64,000 nt of DNA, taken from the NCBI GenBank assembly GCA_963696105.1, contig CAVOIP010000005.1, forward strand, positions 868,001-932,000. The letters are read 5' to 3'. Under the pieces are notes generated by a model. It was given only the letters and a program-made list of their open reading frames with translations, did not search any database and had not been told where the DNA came from. This stretch comes from CAVRTM01 sp963696105 (GTDB taxonomy: Bacteria; Actinomycetota; Actinomycetes; Actinomycetales; Dermatophilaceae). Every line of letters starts with the position of its first letter. The first letter of the stretch is position 1. A program made the position numbers and the translations under genes. Positions 52,657-62,325 of the stretch are shown here, one piece after another.

Positions 52657-53586
52657 TCAGTCGAGCAGGTCGGAGAAGAGGATGGTCGAGAGGTAACGCT
52701 CACCGAAGGACGGGATGACCACGACGATCAGCTTGCCGGCGTTCTCGGGCCGACGGGCGACCTGGTCGGCCGCGGCGAGCGCGGCACCCGAGGAGATGCC
52801 CACGAGCAGGCCTTCCTCCTTGGCGGCGCGGCGCGCCCACTCGACCGAGGTCTCGGCGTTGACGTCGATCACCTCGTCGTAGACGTCGCGGTCGAGGATC
52901 TCGGGCACGAAGTTGGCGCCCAGGCCCTGGATCTTGTGCGGGCCGGGCTGGCCGCCGTTGAGGATCGGGGACTCGGCCGGCTCGACCGCGATGACCTGCA
53001 CGCCGGGCTTGCGGGACTTGAGCACCTGGCCCACGCCGGTGATCGTGCCGCCGGTGCCGATGCCGGCGATGAAGATGTCGACCTGGCCGTCGGTGTCCTT
53101 CCAGATCTCCTCGGCGGTGGTCTGCCGGTGGATCTCGGGGTTGGCCTCGTTGGCGAACTGGCGGGCGAGGACGTTGCCCTCCTTGGCGCCGATCTCCTCG
53201 GCCCGGCTGACCGCGCCCTTCATGCCCTCGGGGCCGGGGGTGAGGATCAGCTCGGCACCGAACGCCCGCAGCAGCGCGCGGCGCTCCTTGCTCATCGTCT
53301 CGGGCATCGTCAGCACGACCTTGTAGCCGCGGGCGGCCCCGACCATCGCGAGCGCGATGCCGGTGTTGCCGCTGGTGGCCTCCACGATCGTCCCGCCCGG
53401 CTGCAGCTCACCCGAGCGCTCGGCGGCGTCGACGATCGCGACGCCGATGCGGTCCTTGACCGAGCTGGCAGGGTTCTGGAACTCGAGCTTGGCCGCGATG
53501 GTCGCGCCGGCGCCCTCGCTGAGCCGGTTGATCCGGACGAGCGGGGTGTTGCCGACGAGAGCTGTGACGTCGTCATAGATGGGCAC
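52657..53586 (-). CDS. cysK: Cysteine synthase A
   Basis: PLP enzyme combining O-acetylserine with sulfide. 309 residues: PLP lysine in NPASSVKDRIG, substrate loop EATSGNTGIALA, phosphate loop GIGTGGTITGVG and GISSGAALAAA. GTG start (53586) preceded by GAAGGCGG. First gene of cysK-cysE. Confidence 0.96.
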   Translation of the reverse strand: MPIYDDVTALVGNTPLVRINRLSEGAGATIAAKLEFQNPASSVKDRIGVAIVDAAERSGELQPGGTIVEATSGNTGIALAMVGAARGYKVVLTMPETMSKERRALLRAFGAELILTPGPEGMKGAVSRAEEIGAKEGNVLARQFANEANPEIHRQTTAEEIWKDTDGQVDIFIAGIGTGGTITGVGQVLKSRKPGVQVIAVEPAESPILNGGQPGPHKIQGLGANFVPEILDRDVYDEVIDVNAETSVEWARRAAKEEGLLVGISSGAALAAADQVARRPENAGKLIVVVIPSFGERYLSTILFSDLLD

Positions 53587-53654
53587 GAGGAACCGCCTTC
53601 AGGGTGCGAGAGTCAACGGGTTGCCATCCGATCCAACCAACAAACCGTTATATG

Positions 53655-53667
53655 TGTTCCAAGAACA
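53655..53667. promoter_or_regulatory. Palindrome upstream of cysK
   Basis: Perfect TGTTC-CAA-GAACA in an AT-richer patch (53636-53676) that also contains TATAAC on the minus strand. It lies in the gap between divergent cysK and the EtfD-like gene, so it could regulate either; the cognate regulator is unknown. Confidence 0.45.
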
Positions 53668-53780
53668 GGTTATGTCGCGCCCGGGAGCCCAACAACCCTC
53701 GCCCCGGCGGCGGCGAACGACGCCGGCCACACCGGGCTGCCGGCGCAGACGGCGGGGTTACTGCTCAGTAAACTCCGAGC

Positions 53781-56082
53781 ATGCCAGCCCTGCAGATCGT
53801 TGCGCTCCTCCTGTGCCTCGCCGTCACCGCGGTCGCGGTCGCGCTCTTCGCCAAGGTGCTCGGGGGCCTCGTGTCGGTCTTCCGCCTCGGCCAGGCCGAC
53901 CCCACCCGCACGGGGCAGCCCGCCACGCGCACCCGCACGCTGGTGCGCGAGTTCCTCGGCCACACCCGGATGTCACGGCTGCCGGTCGTGGCGGTGGCGC
54001 ACTGGTTCGTCATGGTCTCCTTCGGGCTGCTGTTCTTCACCCTGCTCACGGCGTACGGGCAGCTGTTCTCCCCCACCTTCGCGCTGCCGCTGATCGGCCA
54101 CTTCGCGCTGTACGAGTGGGCCACCGAGCTCATCTCGTGGGCCTCGCTGGTCGGCATCCTCGTGCTCGATGGCCATCCGCCAGCGCCAGCACCCCCGCTC
54201 CCTCGAGCGCCGCAGCCGCTTCTACGGCTCGACGTTCTGGCAGGCCTACTACGTCGAGCTCACCATCCTCGGCGTCGTGCTGTGCATCCTGACGCTGCGC
54301 GGCGTGGAGTACGCCCTCGGCCAGGCGACCGGCGAGGCGTCCGCAAGCGCGCTGCACTTCCCGCTCACCTTCTTTCTCGGCTCGGCGTTCACCGGCCTGT
54401 CCGTCGGCGCGCTGGAGGCCGCGGTCGTCGTGGTCGCCACCCTCAAGATCCTCATCTCGATGGCCTGGCTGATCACCATCTCGCTGCAGCCGACGATGGG
54501 CGTGGCCTGGCACCGGTTCCTGGCCTTCTTCAACATCTACCTCAAGCGGCACGCCGACGGGCGGACCTCCCTGGGCGCGCTGCAGCCCATCGCGGTCGGC
54601 GGCAGCCCGGTGGACTTCGAGAACATCGAGGACCTCGACGAGGACGCCGCGCTCGGCGCCGGCAAGGCCGAGGACTTCACCTGGAAGGGCCTGCTGGACT
54701 TCACCACCTGCACCGAGTGCGGCCGCTGCCAGTCCCAGTGCCCGGCCTGGAACACCGAGAAGCCGCTGTCGCCCAAGATGCTGGTGATGGCGATGCGCGA
54801 CCACGCGCACGCCAAGGCGCCGTACCTGCTGGCCACCGAGGCCGACCGCGAGGCGCTGCCGGAGGAGACGAAGGCGCTGGCCGAGCTCCCCCTGGTGGGG
54901 TCGACCGGATACGACATCACGAACCCGCTGGGGGCCTACAACCCTCACGGGCCGGACGCGGTGATCGACCAGGACGTGCTCTGGTCGTGCACGACGTGCG
55001 GTGCCTGCGTCGAGCAGTGCCCGGTCGACATCGAGCACGTCGACGCGATCGTGGACCTGCGCCGCTACCAGGTGCTGATCGAGTCGGCCTTCCCCTCCGA
55101 GCTCGGCGGCCTGTTCAAGAACCTCGAGAACAAGGCCAACCCGTGGGGTATGGCGGCGCGTGCCCGCCTCGACTGGGCCAAGGACCTCCCCTTCGAGGTC
55201 AAGGTGATGGGCCAGGACGTGGAGGACGCCTCGGAGGTCGACTACCTGTTCTGGGTCGGCTGCGCCGGCGCCTACGAGGACCGCGCGAAGAAGACCACCC
55301 GGGCCGTGGCCGAGCTGCTCGACACCGCGGGCGTCAGCTTCGCCGTCCTCGGTGACGGCGAGTCCTGCACCGGCGACCCCGCCCGCCGGGCCGGCAACGA
55401 GCTGCTGTTCCAGATGCTGGCGCAGGGCAACGTCGAGGTGCTGAACGAGGCCAAGGCCACCAAGATCGTGGTCACCTGCGCGCACTGCTTCAACACGATC
55501 AAGAACGAGTACCCCCAGGTCGGCGGCAGCTACGAGGTGGTCCACCACACCCAGCTGCTCAACCGTCTCGTCCGCGAGAAGAAGCTCGTGCCGGTGGCCC
55601 GCCCCAACCACGCCGACCGCACCGGGGCGGCCTCGACCGCGGCGTCGGTGACCTACCACGACCCGTGCTACCTGGGCCGGCACAACGGCGTCTACGCCCC
55701 GCCGCGCGAGCTGATCGGGGCCCTGCCCGGCGTCGACCTGCTCGAGATGGAGCGCACCGGCCAGAAGTCGTTCTGCTGCGGCGCCGGCGGTGCGCGCATG
55801 TGGATGGAGGAGAAGCTCGGCACCCAGATCAGCTCCAACCGCACCGCGGAGGCCGTCGCGACCGGCGCAGACCGGATCGCGGTCGGCTGCCCGTTCTGCC
55901 GGGTGATGCTCTCCGACGGCCTGGCCGCCCAGCAGGCCGGCGGCGAGGCCCGCGAGGAGGTCGAGGTGGTCGACGTCGCGCAGATGCTGCTCGCCGCCGT
56001 CCGCCGCGGCGACGACGGCCACGGCGATGCGGACGTCGACACCTCCAGCGCCCCCGACCCCGAGCCCGCCCCGGTCGCCTGA
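53781..56082 (+). CDS. etfD: EtfD-like membrane Fe-S oxidoreductase (one frameshift)
   Basis: Heterodisulfide-reductase-like protein; the mycobacterial homologue (Rv0338c) is thought to pass electrons from ETF to menaquinone during fatty-acid oxidation. N-terminal membrane part with about five helices (VALLLCLAVTAVAVALFAKV; FVMVSFGLLFFTLLTAYGQLF and others), then two [4Fe-4S] motifs (CTECGRCQSQCP; CTTCGACVEQCP) and two CCG domains (GCAGAYEDRAKK; HDPCYLGRHNGVYA; KSFCCGAGGARMW). The first 129 codons (from ATG 53781) and the remainder (ATG 54169 to stop) are in different frames; one extra G near 54168 explains it. TAAACT six bases before ATG 53781 suggests a leaderless mRNA. Confidence 0.85.
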
Positions 56083-56127
56083 CCCGGTGGCGACGGGCGG
56101 CTCGCCGTCCCCACCCGCCATACGCAG

Positions 56128-56196
56128 ACCGGACGCACGCGAGGTCCCGAATCCGGACAGATGATGTCCGGATTCGGGACCTCCGGTGCGTCCGGT
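56128..56196. terminator. Very long inverted repeat between convergent genes
   Basis: 32-bp arms (56128-56159 and 56165-56196) with only a GC/CG mismatch pair and a 5-nt loop. It sits just after the etfD stop and before the ABC gene end, so it can stop both. The length is far beyond ordinary terminators here and recalls REP/MITE-like palindromes. Confidence 0.7.
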
Positions 56197-56206
56197 GGGG
56201 TGAGGG

Positions 56207-58250
56207 TCAGCGGGGGGCGGCGACGGCGACCCGATCGCCGACGTCCGGCTCCTCGTCCTCGCCGAGATGGCCCCGCGGAACTGCGCGGTGTAGAGCCGGT
56301 AGTAGGCGCCCCCGGCGGCGAGCAGCTCGTCGTGGGTGCCCTGCTCGACGATCCGCCCGGCCTCCATCACCAGGATCAGGTCGGCGTCGCGGATGGTGGA
56401 CAGCCGGTGCGCGATGACGAAGCTGGTCCGGTCGGTGCGCAGCGCCGCCATCGCCTGCTGCACGCAGCACCTCGGTGCGGGTGTCCACCGAGCTGGTCGC
56501 CTCGTCCAGGATCAGCAGCGACGGGTCGGCGAGGAAGGCCCGGGCGATGGTGATCAGCTGCTTCTCGCCGGCGCTGACGTTGCTGCCCTCCTCGTCGATC
56601 ACCGTGTCGTAGCCGTCGGGCAGGCTGTGCACGAACCGGTCGACGAAGCGTGGCCCGCGCCGCCGCCGAGGATCTGCTCCTCGGTGGCGTCCGGGTTGCC
56701 GTAGGCGATGTTGTCGCGGATCGTGCCGCCGAACAGCCAGGTGTCCTGCAGCACCATGCCGATCTGGGAGCGCAGGTCGTGCGCGGCTCAGGTCGGCGAT
56801 GTCGACGCCGTCGAGGGTGATCCGGCCGGCGTCGAGCTCGTAGAACCGCATGATCAGGTTGACCAGCGTGGTCTTGCCGGCGCCGGTCGGCCCGACGATC
56901 GCGACCGTGCTGGCCCGGCTCGGCGACCAGCGACAGGTCCTCGATCAGCGGCTGTGTCCGGCTCGTAGCGGAACGAGACGTGCTCGAACTCGACCCGGCC
57001 GCGCGGGTCGGCGAGCACCGCGCGGCTCGGCCGGGTCCGGCACCTGCTCGTCGGCGTCGAGCAGCTCGAACACCCGCTCGGCCGAGGCGACCCCGGACTG
57101 CAGCAGGTTGGCCATCGAGGCGACCTGGGTCAGCGGCTGGGTGAACTGCCGCGAGTACTGGATGAACGCCTGCACGTCGCCCAGGCTCATCGAGCCCGGA
57201 CGCCACCCGCAGGCCGCCGACGACGGCGATCGCGACGTAGTTCAGGTTCCCGATGAACATCATCGCCGGCATGATGATGCCGGAGACGAACTGGGCGCCG
57301 AAGCTGGCCCGGTACAGCTCCTCGTTCGTGCTCGGCGAACTGCTGCTCGACCTCGCGCTGGCGGCCGAACACCTTGACCAGCTCGTGCCCGGTGAACGCC
57401 TCCTCGATGTGGCCGTTCAGCTCGCCGGTGTGCGTCCACTGCGCGACGAACAGCTTCTGCGAGCGCTTCGCGATCGGCTGGGTGACCAGGATCGACACCG
57501 GGATCGTGACCAGCGCGATCAGCGCCAGCAGCGGCGAGATCGACGAACATCATCGCGAGCACGCCGACGACCGTGAGCAGCGAGGTGAGCAGCTGGCTCA
57601 TCGTCTGCTGCAGGGTCTGCGCGATGTTGTCGATGTCGTTGGTGACCCGGCTGAGCAGCTCGCCGCGCGGCTGGCCGTCGAAGTAGCGCAGCGGCAGCCG
57701 GTTCAGCTTGTCCTCGACGTCGGAGCGCAGCCGGAAGACGGTGCGCTGCACGACGCCGTTGAGCAGGTAGCCCTGCAGCCAGCTGAACAGCGACGGCCGC
57801 CAGCGTAGAGCGCCGAGCACCAGCAGCAGCACCGTGCGCCAGCGCGGTGAAGTCGATGCCCCGGCCGGGCACGACGTCCGAGCCGCGGCAGCAGGTCGGC
57901 GAGCGTTGCCGTGCCCGGTGGCGCGGGCCCGCGTCGACCGCCTGCTGCCTGGTCATGCCCGGCCGGCAGCTGGCGCGCCGAGCACGCCGGCGAAGATGAT
58001 GTCGGTCGCGTGGCCGAGGATCTTCGGCCCGACGACGGTCAGGCCGACGCTGACCACGGCCAGCGCCAGCACCACCGAGCACCGCGCAGCCGCTCGGGGC
58101 GCAGCCGGCCGAGCAGCCGCCGGGCCGACGGCCCGAAGTTCATCGACTTCTCGGCCGGCATGCCCATCCCGCCCATCGGCCCGCGGCCGAGCCGCGGCCG
58201 TCGGCGCGGCCGGGCGGCGCGCCGGGCGCGGCTGTCGCGGGGCTGCTCAC
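56207..58250 (-). pseudogene. Multidrug ABC half-transporter (second gene), many frameshifts
   Basis: Type IV ABC exporter half: N-terminus (GTG 58250, overlapping the previous stop) reads SSPATAAPGAPPGRAD, later frames give NFGPSARRLLGRLRPERL-type text, membrane segments, SWLQGYLLNGVVQRTVFRLR, LPLRYFDGQPRGELLSRVTNDIDN, and an ATPase with LVAEPGQ, VSAGEKQLITIARAFL, LLILDEATSSVDTRTE and VIAHRLSTI. These lie in all three frames with breaks every 50-300 bases; at least ten frameshifts are needed. At sites I could resolve (near 56464, 56953, 57194, 57327, 57835) the change is one extra base. Pair with the next gene would form a heterodimeric exporter. Confidence 0.85.
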
Positions 58251-59998
58251 GCCGCCTCCTGCCGCGGCGAGCTGGGACTCGACGATCTCGGCGTAGGTCG
58301 GGCAGGTCGGCCAGCAGCTCCTCGTGGCGTGCCGACCCCGACGATCGCGCCGTCCTCGAGCACGATGATCTGGTCGGCGTCGACGATGGTGGACACCCGC
58401 TGCGCGACGATCACCACGGTCGCGTCCCGGGTGAGCGGCCGCAGCGCCGCCCGCAGCCGGGCGTCGGTGGCCAGGTCGAGCGCGGAGAAGGAGTCGTCGA
58501 ACAGGTAGATCTCCGGCTTGCGCGACCAGCGCCCGGGCGATCGCCAGCCGCTGCCGCTGGCCGCCGGAGACGTTGGTGCCGCCCTGGGCGATCGGCGCGT
58601 CGAGCCCGTCCGGCATCGCCTCGACGAAGTCGCGGGCCTGGGCGACCTCCAGCGCCTCCCACAGCTCGTCGTCGGTCGCGTCCGGGTTGCCGTAGCGCAG
58701 GTTGCTCGCGACCGTGCCGGTGAACAGGTAGGCCTTCTGCGGCACCAGCCCGATCCGTCGCCACAGCACCTCGGGGTCGAGCGTCGCGGACGTCGACGCC
58801 GTCGACCAGGACGCGTGCCCGCGGTGACGTCGAACAGCCGGGGGATCAGCGAGAGCAGGGTGCGTCTTGCCCGCGCCGGTGCTGCCGATGATCGCCGTCG
58901 TCTGCCCGGGCTGGGCGGGAAGCGAGATGTCGCGCAGCACCGGATCGGCCGCGCCCGGGTAGGCGAAGCTCGACGTCGCGCAGCTCGAGCTCGCCGCGTC
59001 CGCGACACGTCGGTGCACCGGCGCGCCGGCGGCACGCACCGACGACTCGGTGTCGAGCACCTCGCCGATCCGCTCGGCGCAGACGGCGGCCCGCGGGATC
59101 ATGATCGCCATGAAGGTCGCCATCATCACCGACATCAGGATCTGCATCAGGTAGGTGAGGAACGCGGTCAGCGAGCCGATCTGCATCTGCCCGCTCGTCG
59201 ACCCGGTGGCCGCCGAACCACAGCACGGCGACGCTGGAGACGTTCAGGATCAGCATCACGGTCGGGAAGATCAGCGACATGCAGCCGGCCGACCCGCAGC
59301 GCGGTCGCGGTCAGGTCGGCGTTGGCCGCGGCGAACCGCTCGGTCTCGTGCGGCTCGCGGACGAAGGCCCGGACCACCCGGATGCCCGATGATCTGCTCG
59401 CGCAGCACCCGGTTGACGACGTCGATCCGGGTCTGCATCAGCCGGAACTGCGGCGACCATCCGGCTGATGATCAGGCCGATCGACGACGACCAGCACCGG
59501 CACGCTGACCACCATCAGCCAGGACAGCCCGACGTCCTGGCGCAGCGCCATGATGATGCCGCCGACGCACATGATCGGCGCCGCGACCAGCATCGTGCAG
59601 GTCATCAGCACGAGCATCTGCACCTGCTGGACGTCGTTGGTGTTGCGGGTGATCAGCGACGGCGCGCCGAAGCTGGGTGACCTCGCGGGCGGAGAACGCG
59701 CCGACCCGGTGGAAGATCGCGCCGCGGACGTCGCGGCCGAAGCTCATCGCGGTGCGCGCGCCGAAGTAGACCGCCGCGATCGAGCAGACGATCTGCACCA
59801 GGGTGACCGCGAGCATCCAGGCCGCCGGTGGACAGGATGTAGCCGGTGTCGCCGCGTGGCCACCCCGTTGTCGATGATGTCGGCGTTCAGGCTCGGCAGG
59901 TACAGCGAGGCCATGGTGCCGACCAGCTGCAGGGCGACCACCGCCGACAGCCAGGTCGTGTAGGGGCGCAGGTGGCTGCGCAGCAGACCCATCAACAT
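58247..59998 (-). pseudogene. Multidrug ABC half-transporter (first gene), many frameshifts
   Basis: Starts MLMGLLRSHLRPYTTWLSAVV at ATG 59998, inside the end of tetR. Recognisable segments in different frames: SLYLPSLNADIIDNGVA, MSFGRDVRGAIF, REVTQL, VRAFVREPHETERFA, IGSLTAFLTYLMQILMSVMM, ATPase IGSTGAGKT, QKAYLFTGTVASNLRYG, NVSGGQRQRLAIARAL and DFSFSALD-type text, ending YAEIVESQLAAA. About ten single-base shifts interrupt it. Cotranscribed with tetR upstream and the second half-transporter downstream. Confidence 0.85.
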
Positions 59999-60675
59999 GT
60001 TCGGCCTCCGGTGGGGTTCGTGGCATCGGGCTGGGGGTGGACGCGGACGCCGTCCAGCAGCAGACCGACGATCTCCTCGGGGGTCAGCGGCACGCCGTCG
60101 GCGATCCGCGGGTGGCTGGCGGCGAAGCAGAGGAGCCGCATCAGCCGCGCCACCTGCTCCGGCTCGCACGTGAGCCGGTCCCGGTCGGGGCGGACGAGGT
60201 CGGCGATGGCCTCGACGATCGGCGCGTGGTCGGGCGCGTGGTGCCGGTGGCCGGAGGCCCCCGCAGCGTGCCCCTTCCGACCCCCTTCGGGGCCGTGCCC
60301 GTGACCCTCCCCCGGCGGTGTGCCGAGCCGCAGGACCGTGAGCAGCTCGATGACGCTGCGCAGGCGCTCCTGCAGCATCGTGGCCACCTGGAGCAGCCGC
60401 TGCTCCAGCGGCTGGTCCGCCGGGACGGACCGGATCTGCTGCACGACGGGACAGGGGTCGAAGGCCGCCTCCGTGGCCGCGCAGATCAACGCGTCCTTGT
60501 TGGGGAAGACCCGGAAGATGGTGCCCTCGGCGACGCCGGCCGCCTCGGCGATCTGGCGGGTCGAGACCTGGGCACCGTGCTGGCGGATCAGCGCGAGGGT
60601 GGAGCCGACGATCGCGGCGCGCCGCTGCTCGGGCGCCATCGGCGCCGCCCGGCCGCTGCTGGAGGTGGAAGCCAT
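59992..60675 (-). CDS. TetR-family regulator with His-rich linker
   Basis: 227 residues. N-terminal helix-turn-helix (AAIVGSTLALIRQHGAQVSTRQ, AGVAEGTIFRVFPNKDALI), then a helical effector domain. Residues about 122-150 form a Gly/His-rich stretch (GHGHGPEGGRKGHAAGASGH, then RHHAPDH) with seven His, unusual for the family and a possible metal-binding or flexible loop. Promoter, operator and start are all visible upstream; the ABC exporter genes follow with a 7-base overlap, so it should control itself and them. Confidence 0.9.
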   Translation of the reverse strand: MASTSSSGRAAPMAPEQRRAAIVGSTLALIRQHGAQVSTRQIAEAAGVAEGTIFRVFPNKDALICAATEAAFDPCPVVQQIRSVPADQPLEQRLLQVATMLQERLRSVIELLTVLRLGTPPGEGHGHGPEGGRKGHAAGASGHRHHAPDHAPIVEAIADLVRPDRDRLTCEPEQVARLMRLLCFAASHPRIADGVPLTPEEIVGLLLDGVRVHPQPDATNPTGGRTC

Positions 60676-60708
60676 ACGCCGAGGTTAAGTGAGTGAGCAC
60701 TCACTCAC
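60676..60708 (-). promoter_or_regulatory. tetR promoter with self-operator
   Basis: Minus strand: -35 TTGTGA, 17-bp spacer, -10 TAACCT (60687-60682), six bases, then the ATG at 60675, so the mRNA starts at or next to the start codon. GTGAGTGAG-CA-CTCACTCAC, a perfect 9-bp inverted repeat at 60689-60708, fills the spacer. This is textbook autorepression by a TetR protein. Confidence 0.8.
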
Positions 60709-60716
60709 AACTGGTT

Positions 60717-62135
60717 TTACGTCTCCTGCCCGGTCGGTCGTCGGCCCGGGTCCGGCCGGGACCGCACCGGGTGGTCGCCGGCGGCGGCGACCGGCGCGTC
60801 GGCCCGGGCGGCGGCCACCGGCCCGTCGGCCCGGGCGGGGCCCCCGGCCCCAGCGCGCACGTCGCCCTCCTCCTCGCGGCCCCGGCGGCGCACCGCGACA
60901 GCGGCCAGGACGACGGCGGGCGCCAACAGGGCCGACGCCACGAGGTTCACTCCGCGGAAGCCGTCGAGCGCGAGCACCGGGCCGGCGACCGCGGCAGCCC
61001 CCGCGCCGGCGTAGTTCATCAGCGCATCGGTGGCACCCTGCAGCGGCACCCGGACCGACCCGGAGTCCACTCCCGCCAGCAAGGCCGAGGAGGCGATCAG
61101 GCTGGCCGACCAGCCCAGCCCGAGCAGCACCAGCGCGGACATCGTCACGGCGAGCCCCGCGCCCGCGGCAGCCACCAGGCCGAGGCTGATCGCCGCGGCG
61201 AAGATCCCGAGACCGCCGATCGCGACGCGCAGGGCGCCGTACCGGTCGGCGAGCCACCCGAAGACCGGGCTGAGGGCGTACATGCCGAGGATGTGCGCGC
61301 TGATGACGATGCCGACGAGCTCGAGGCCCATCCCGTCGTGGTGCATGTGCAGCGGCGTCATCGCCATGACCATGACCATCGTGGCGTGCGCGACGGTGAT
61401 GAGGACGACCGCGAAGCGGGCCACGGGGTGGCGGACCGCCCAGCGCAACGCCTCGCGGGCCCCGACGGCGTGCACCGGCGCGGCCGTGGCCGTCCGCGTG
61501 GCCGTCGGCGCTGCCGACCGTTCCTCCAGGACGGAGACGCCGGCACCGGCTCCCGGGCGGAAGAGGAGCGCGAGCACCAGCCCGGCGAGGGCGAAGGCCA
61601 CGACCGAGAAGAGGTAGGGACCGGCCAGCGCCGGCACCCCGAGACGGGCTCCCAGCTGCGCCCCGGCCGCGGTGAGGTTGGGCCCCGCGACCGAGCCGAT
61701 GGTGGTGACCCACACGACGACCGACATCGTCCGTGCCCGCGTCGCGGCGGGGGCCAGCTCGGAGGCGGCGTACCGGGTCTGCAGGTTCGTGGCCTGGGCG
61801 ACGCCGAACAGGCCGAGGCCGACCAGGAGCAGGACCAGCCAGCCGAGCAGCGCCGCGACGACCACGACCACGCCGCCGAGCACGGCGAGCGCGTAGCCCA
61901 GGGTCAGGGACCAGCGCCGGCCCCACCGGGTGGCCACGGCGACCAGCGGCACCGCGGCGACGGCGGCGCCCAGCACGCTCATCGCCTGGCCCAGGCCGGC
62001 CACGGAGGTGCCACCGACCTGCTCGACGAGGAGCGCACCGACCGCGATGCCCGAGGCGACACCGACGCCGCCCAGGATGTTGCTCGCGACCAGCACGCCG
62101 ATGCCGTGGCGCGTCGTCCCGGTGCGTCGCCTCAC
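60717..62135 (-). CDS. MFS transporter, drug-efflux type
   Basis: 472 residues with twelve predicted helices and the conserved loop GWLADRYGALRVAIGG between helices 8 and 9 (motif A-like) and ATRWGRRWSLTLGYAL between helices 2 and 3. Helix 7 region AHATMVMVMAMTPLHMHHDG is Met/His-rich, seen in a group of actinobacterial efflux MFS proteins. The C-terminal ~50 residues are an Ala/Arg/Pro-rich cytoplasmic tail. GTG start at 62135. Its stop lies nine bases before the tetR operator. Confidence 0.88.
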   Translation of the reverse strand: MRRRTGTTRHGIGVLVASNILGGVGVASGIAVGALLVEQVGGTSVAGLGQAMSVLGAAVAAVPLVAVATRWGRRWSLTLGYALAVLGGVVVVVAALLGWLVLLLVGLGLFGVAQATNLQTRYAASELAPAATRARTMSVVVWVTTIGSVAGPNLTAAGAQLGARLGVPALAGPYLFSVVAFALAGLVLALLFRPGAGAGVSVLEERSAAPTATRTATAAPVHAVGAREALRWAVRHPVARFAVVLITVAHATMVMVMAMTPLHMHHDGMGLELVGIVISAHILGMYALSPVFGWLADRYGALRVAIGGLGIFAAAISLGLVAAAGAGLAVTMSALVLLGLGWSASLIASSALLAGVDSGSVRVPLQGATDALMNYAGAGAAAVAGPVLALDGFRGVNLVASALLAPAVVLAAVAVRRRGREEEGDVRAGAGGPARADGPVAAARADAPVAAAGDHPVRSRPDPGRRPTGQET

Positions 62136-62276
62136 GATGTCCCCGTCCCCGGTGATGGCCTCGACGGTGCGCGGTCGAGGAGCGGCTCCAGCCTACCGAG
62201 CGGCGCCTGCCTCCCGGACGGCTCGTACGGCGGCCCATCCGGTCCCGCTCGCGGCGCGGGAAGCAGGCCCACACGG

Positions 62277-62311
62277 CGAAGGGCCCGCCGGTTCACCCGG
62301 CGGACCCTTCG
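62277..62311. terminator. Terminator after opuCC
   Basis: 15-bp stem CGAAGGGCCCGCCGG / CCGGCGGACCCTTCG with one mismatch, 15 bases after the restored opuCC stop at 62326 on the minus strand. Confidence 0.7.
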
Positions 62312-62325
62312 ACGACGCGGGCGGC

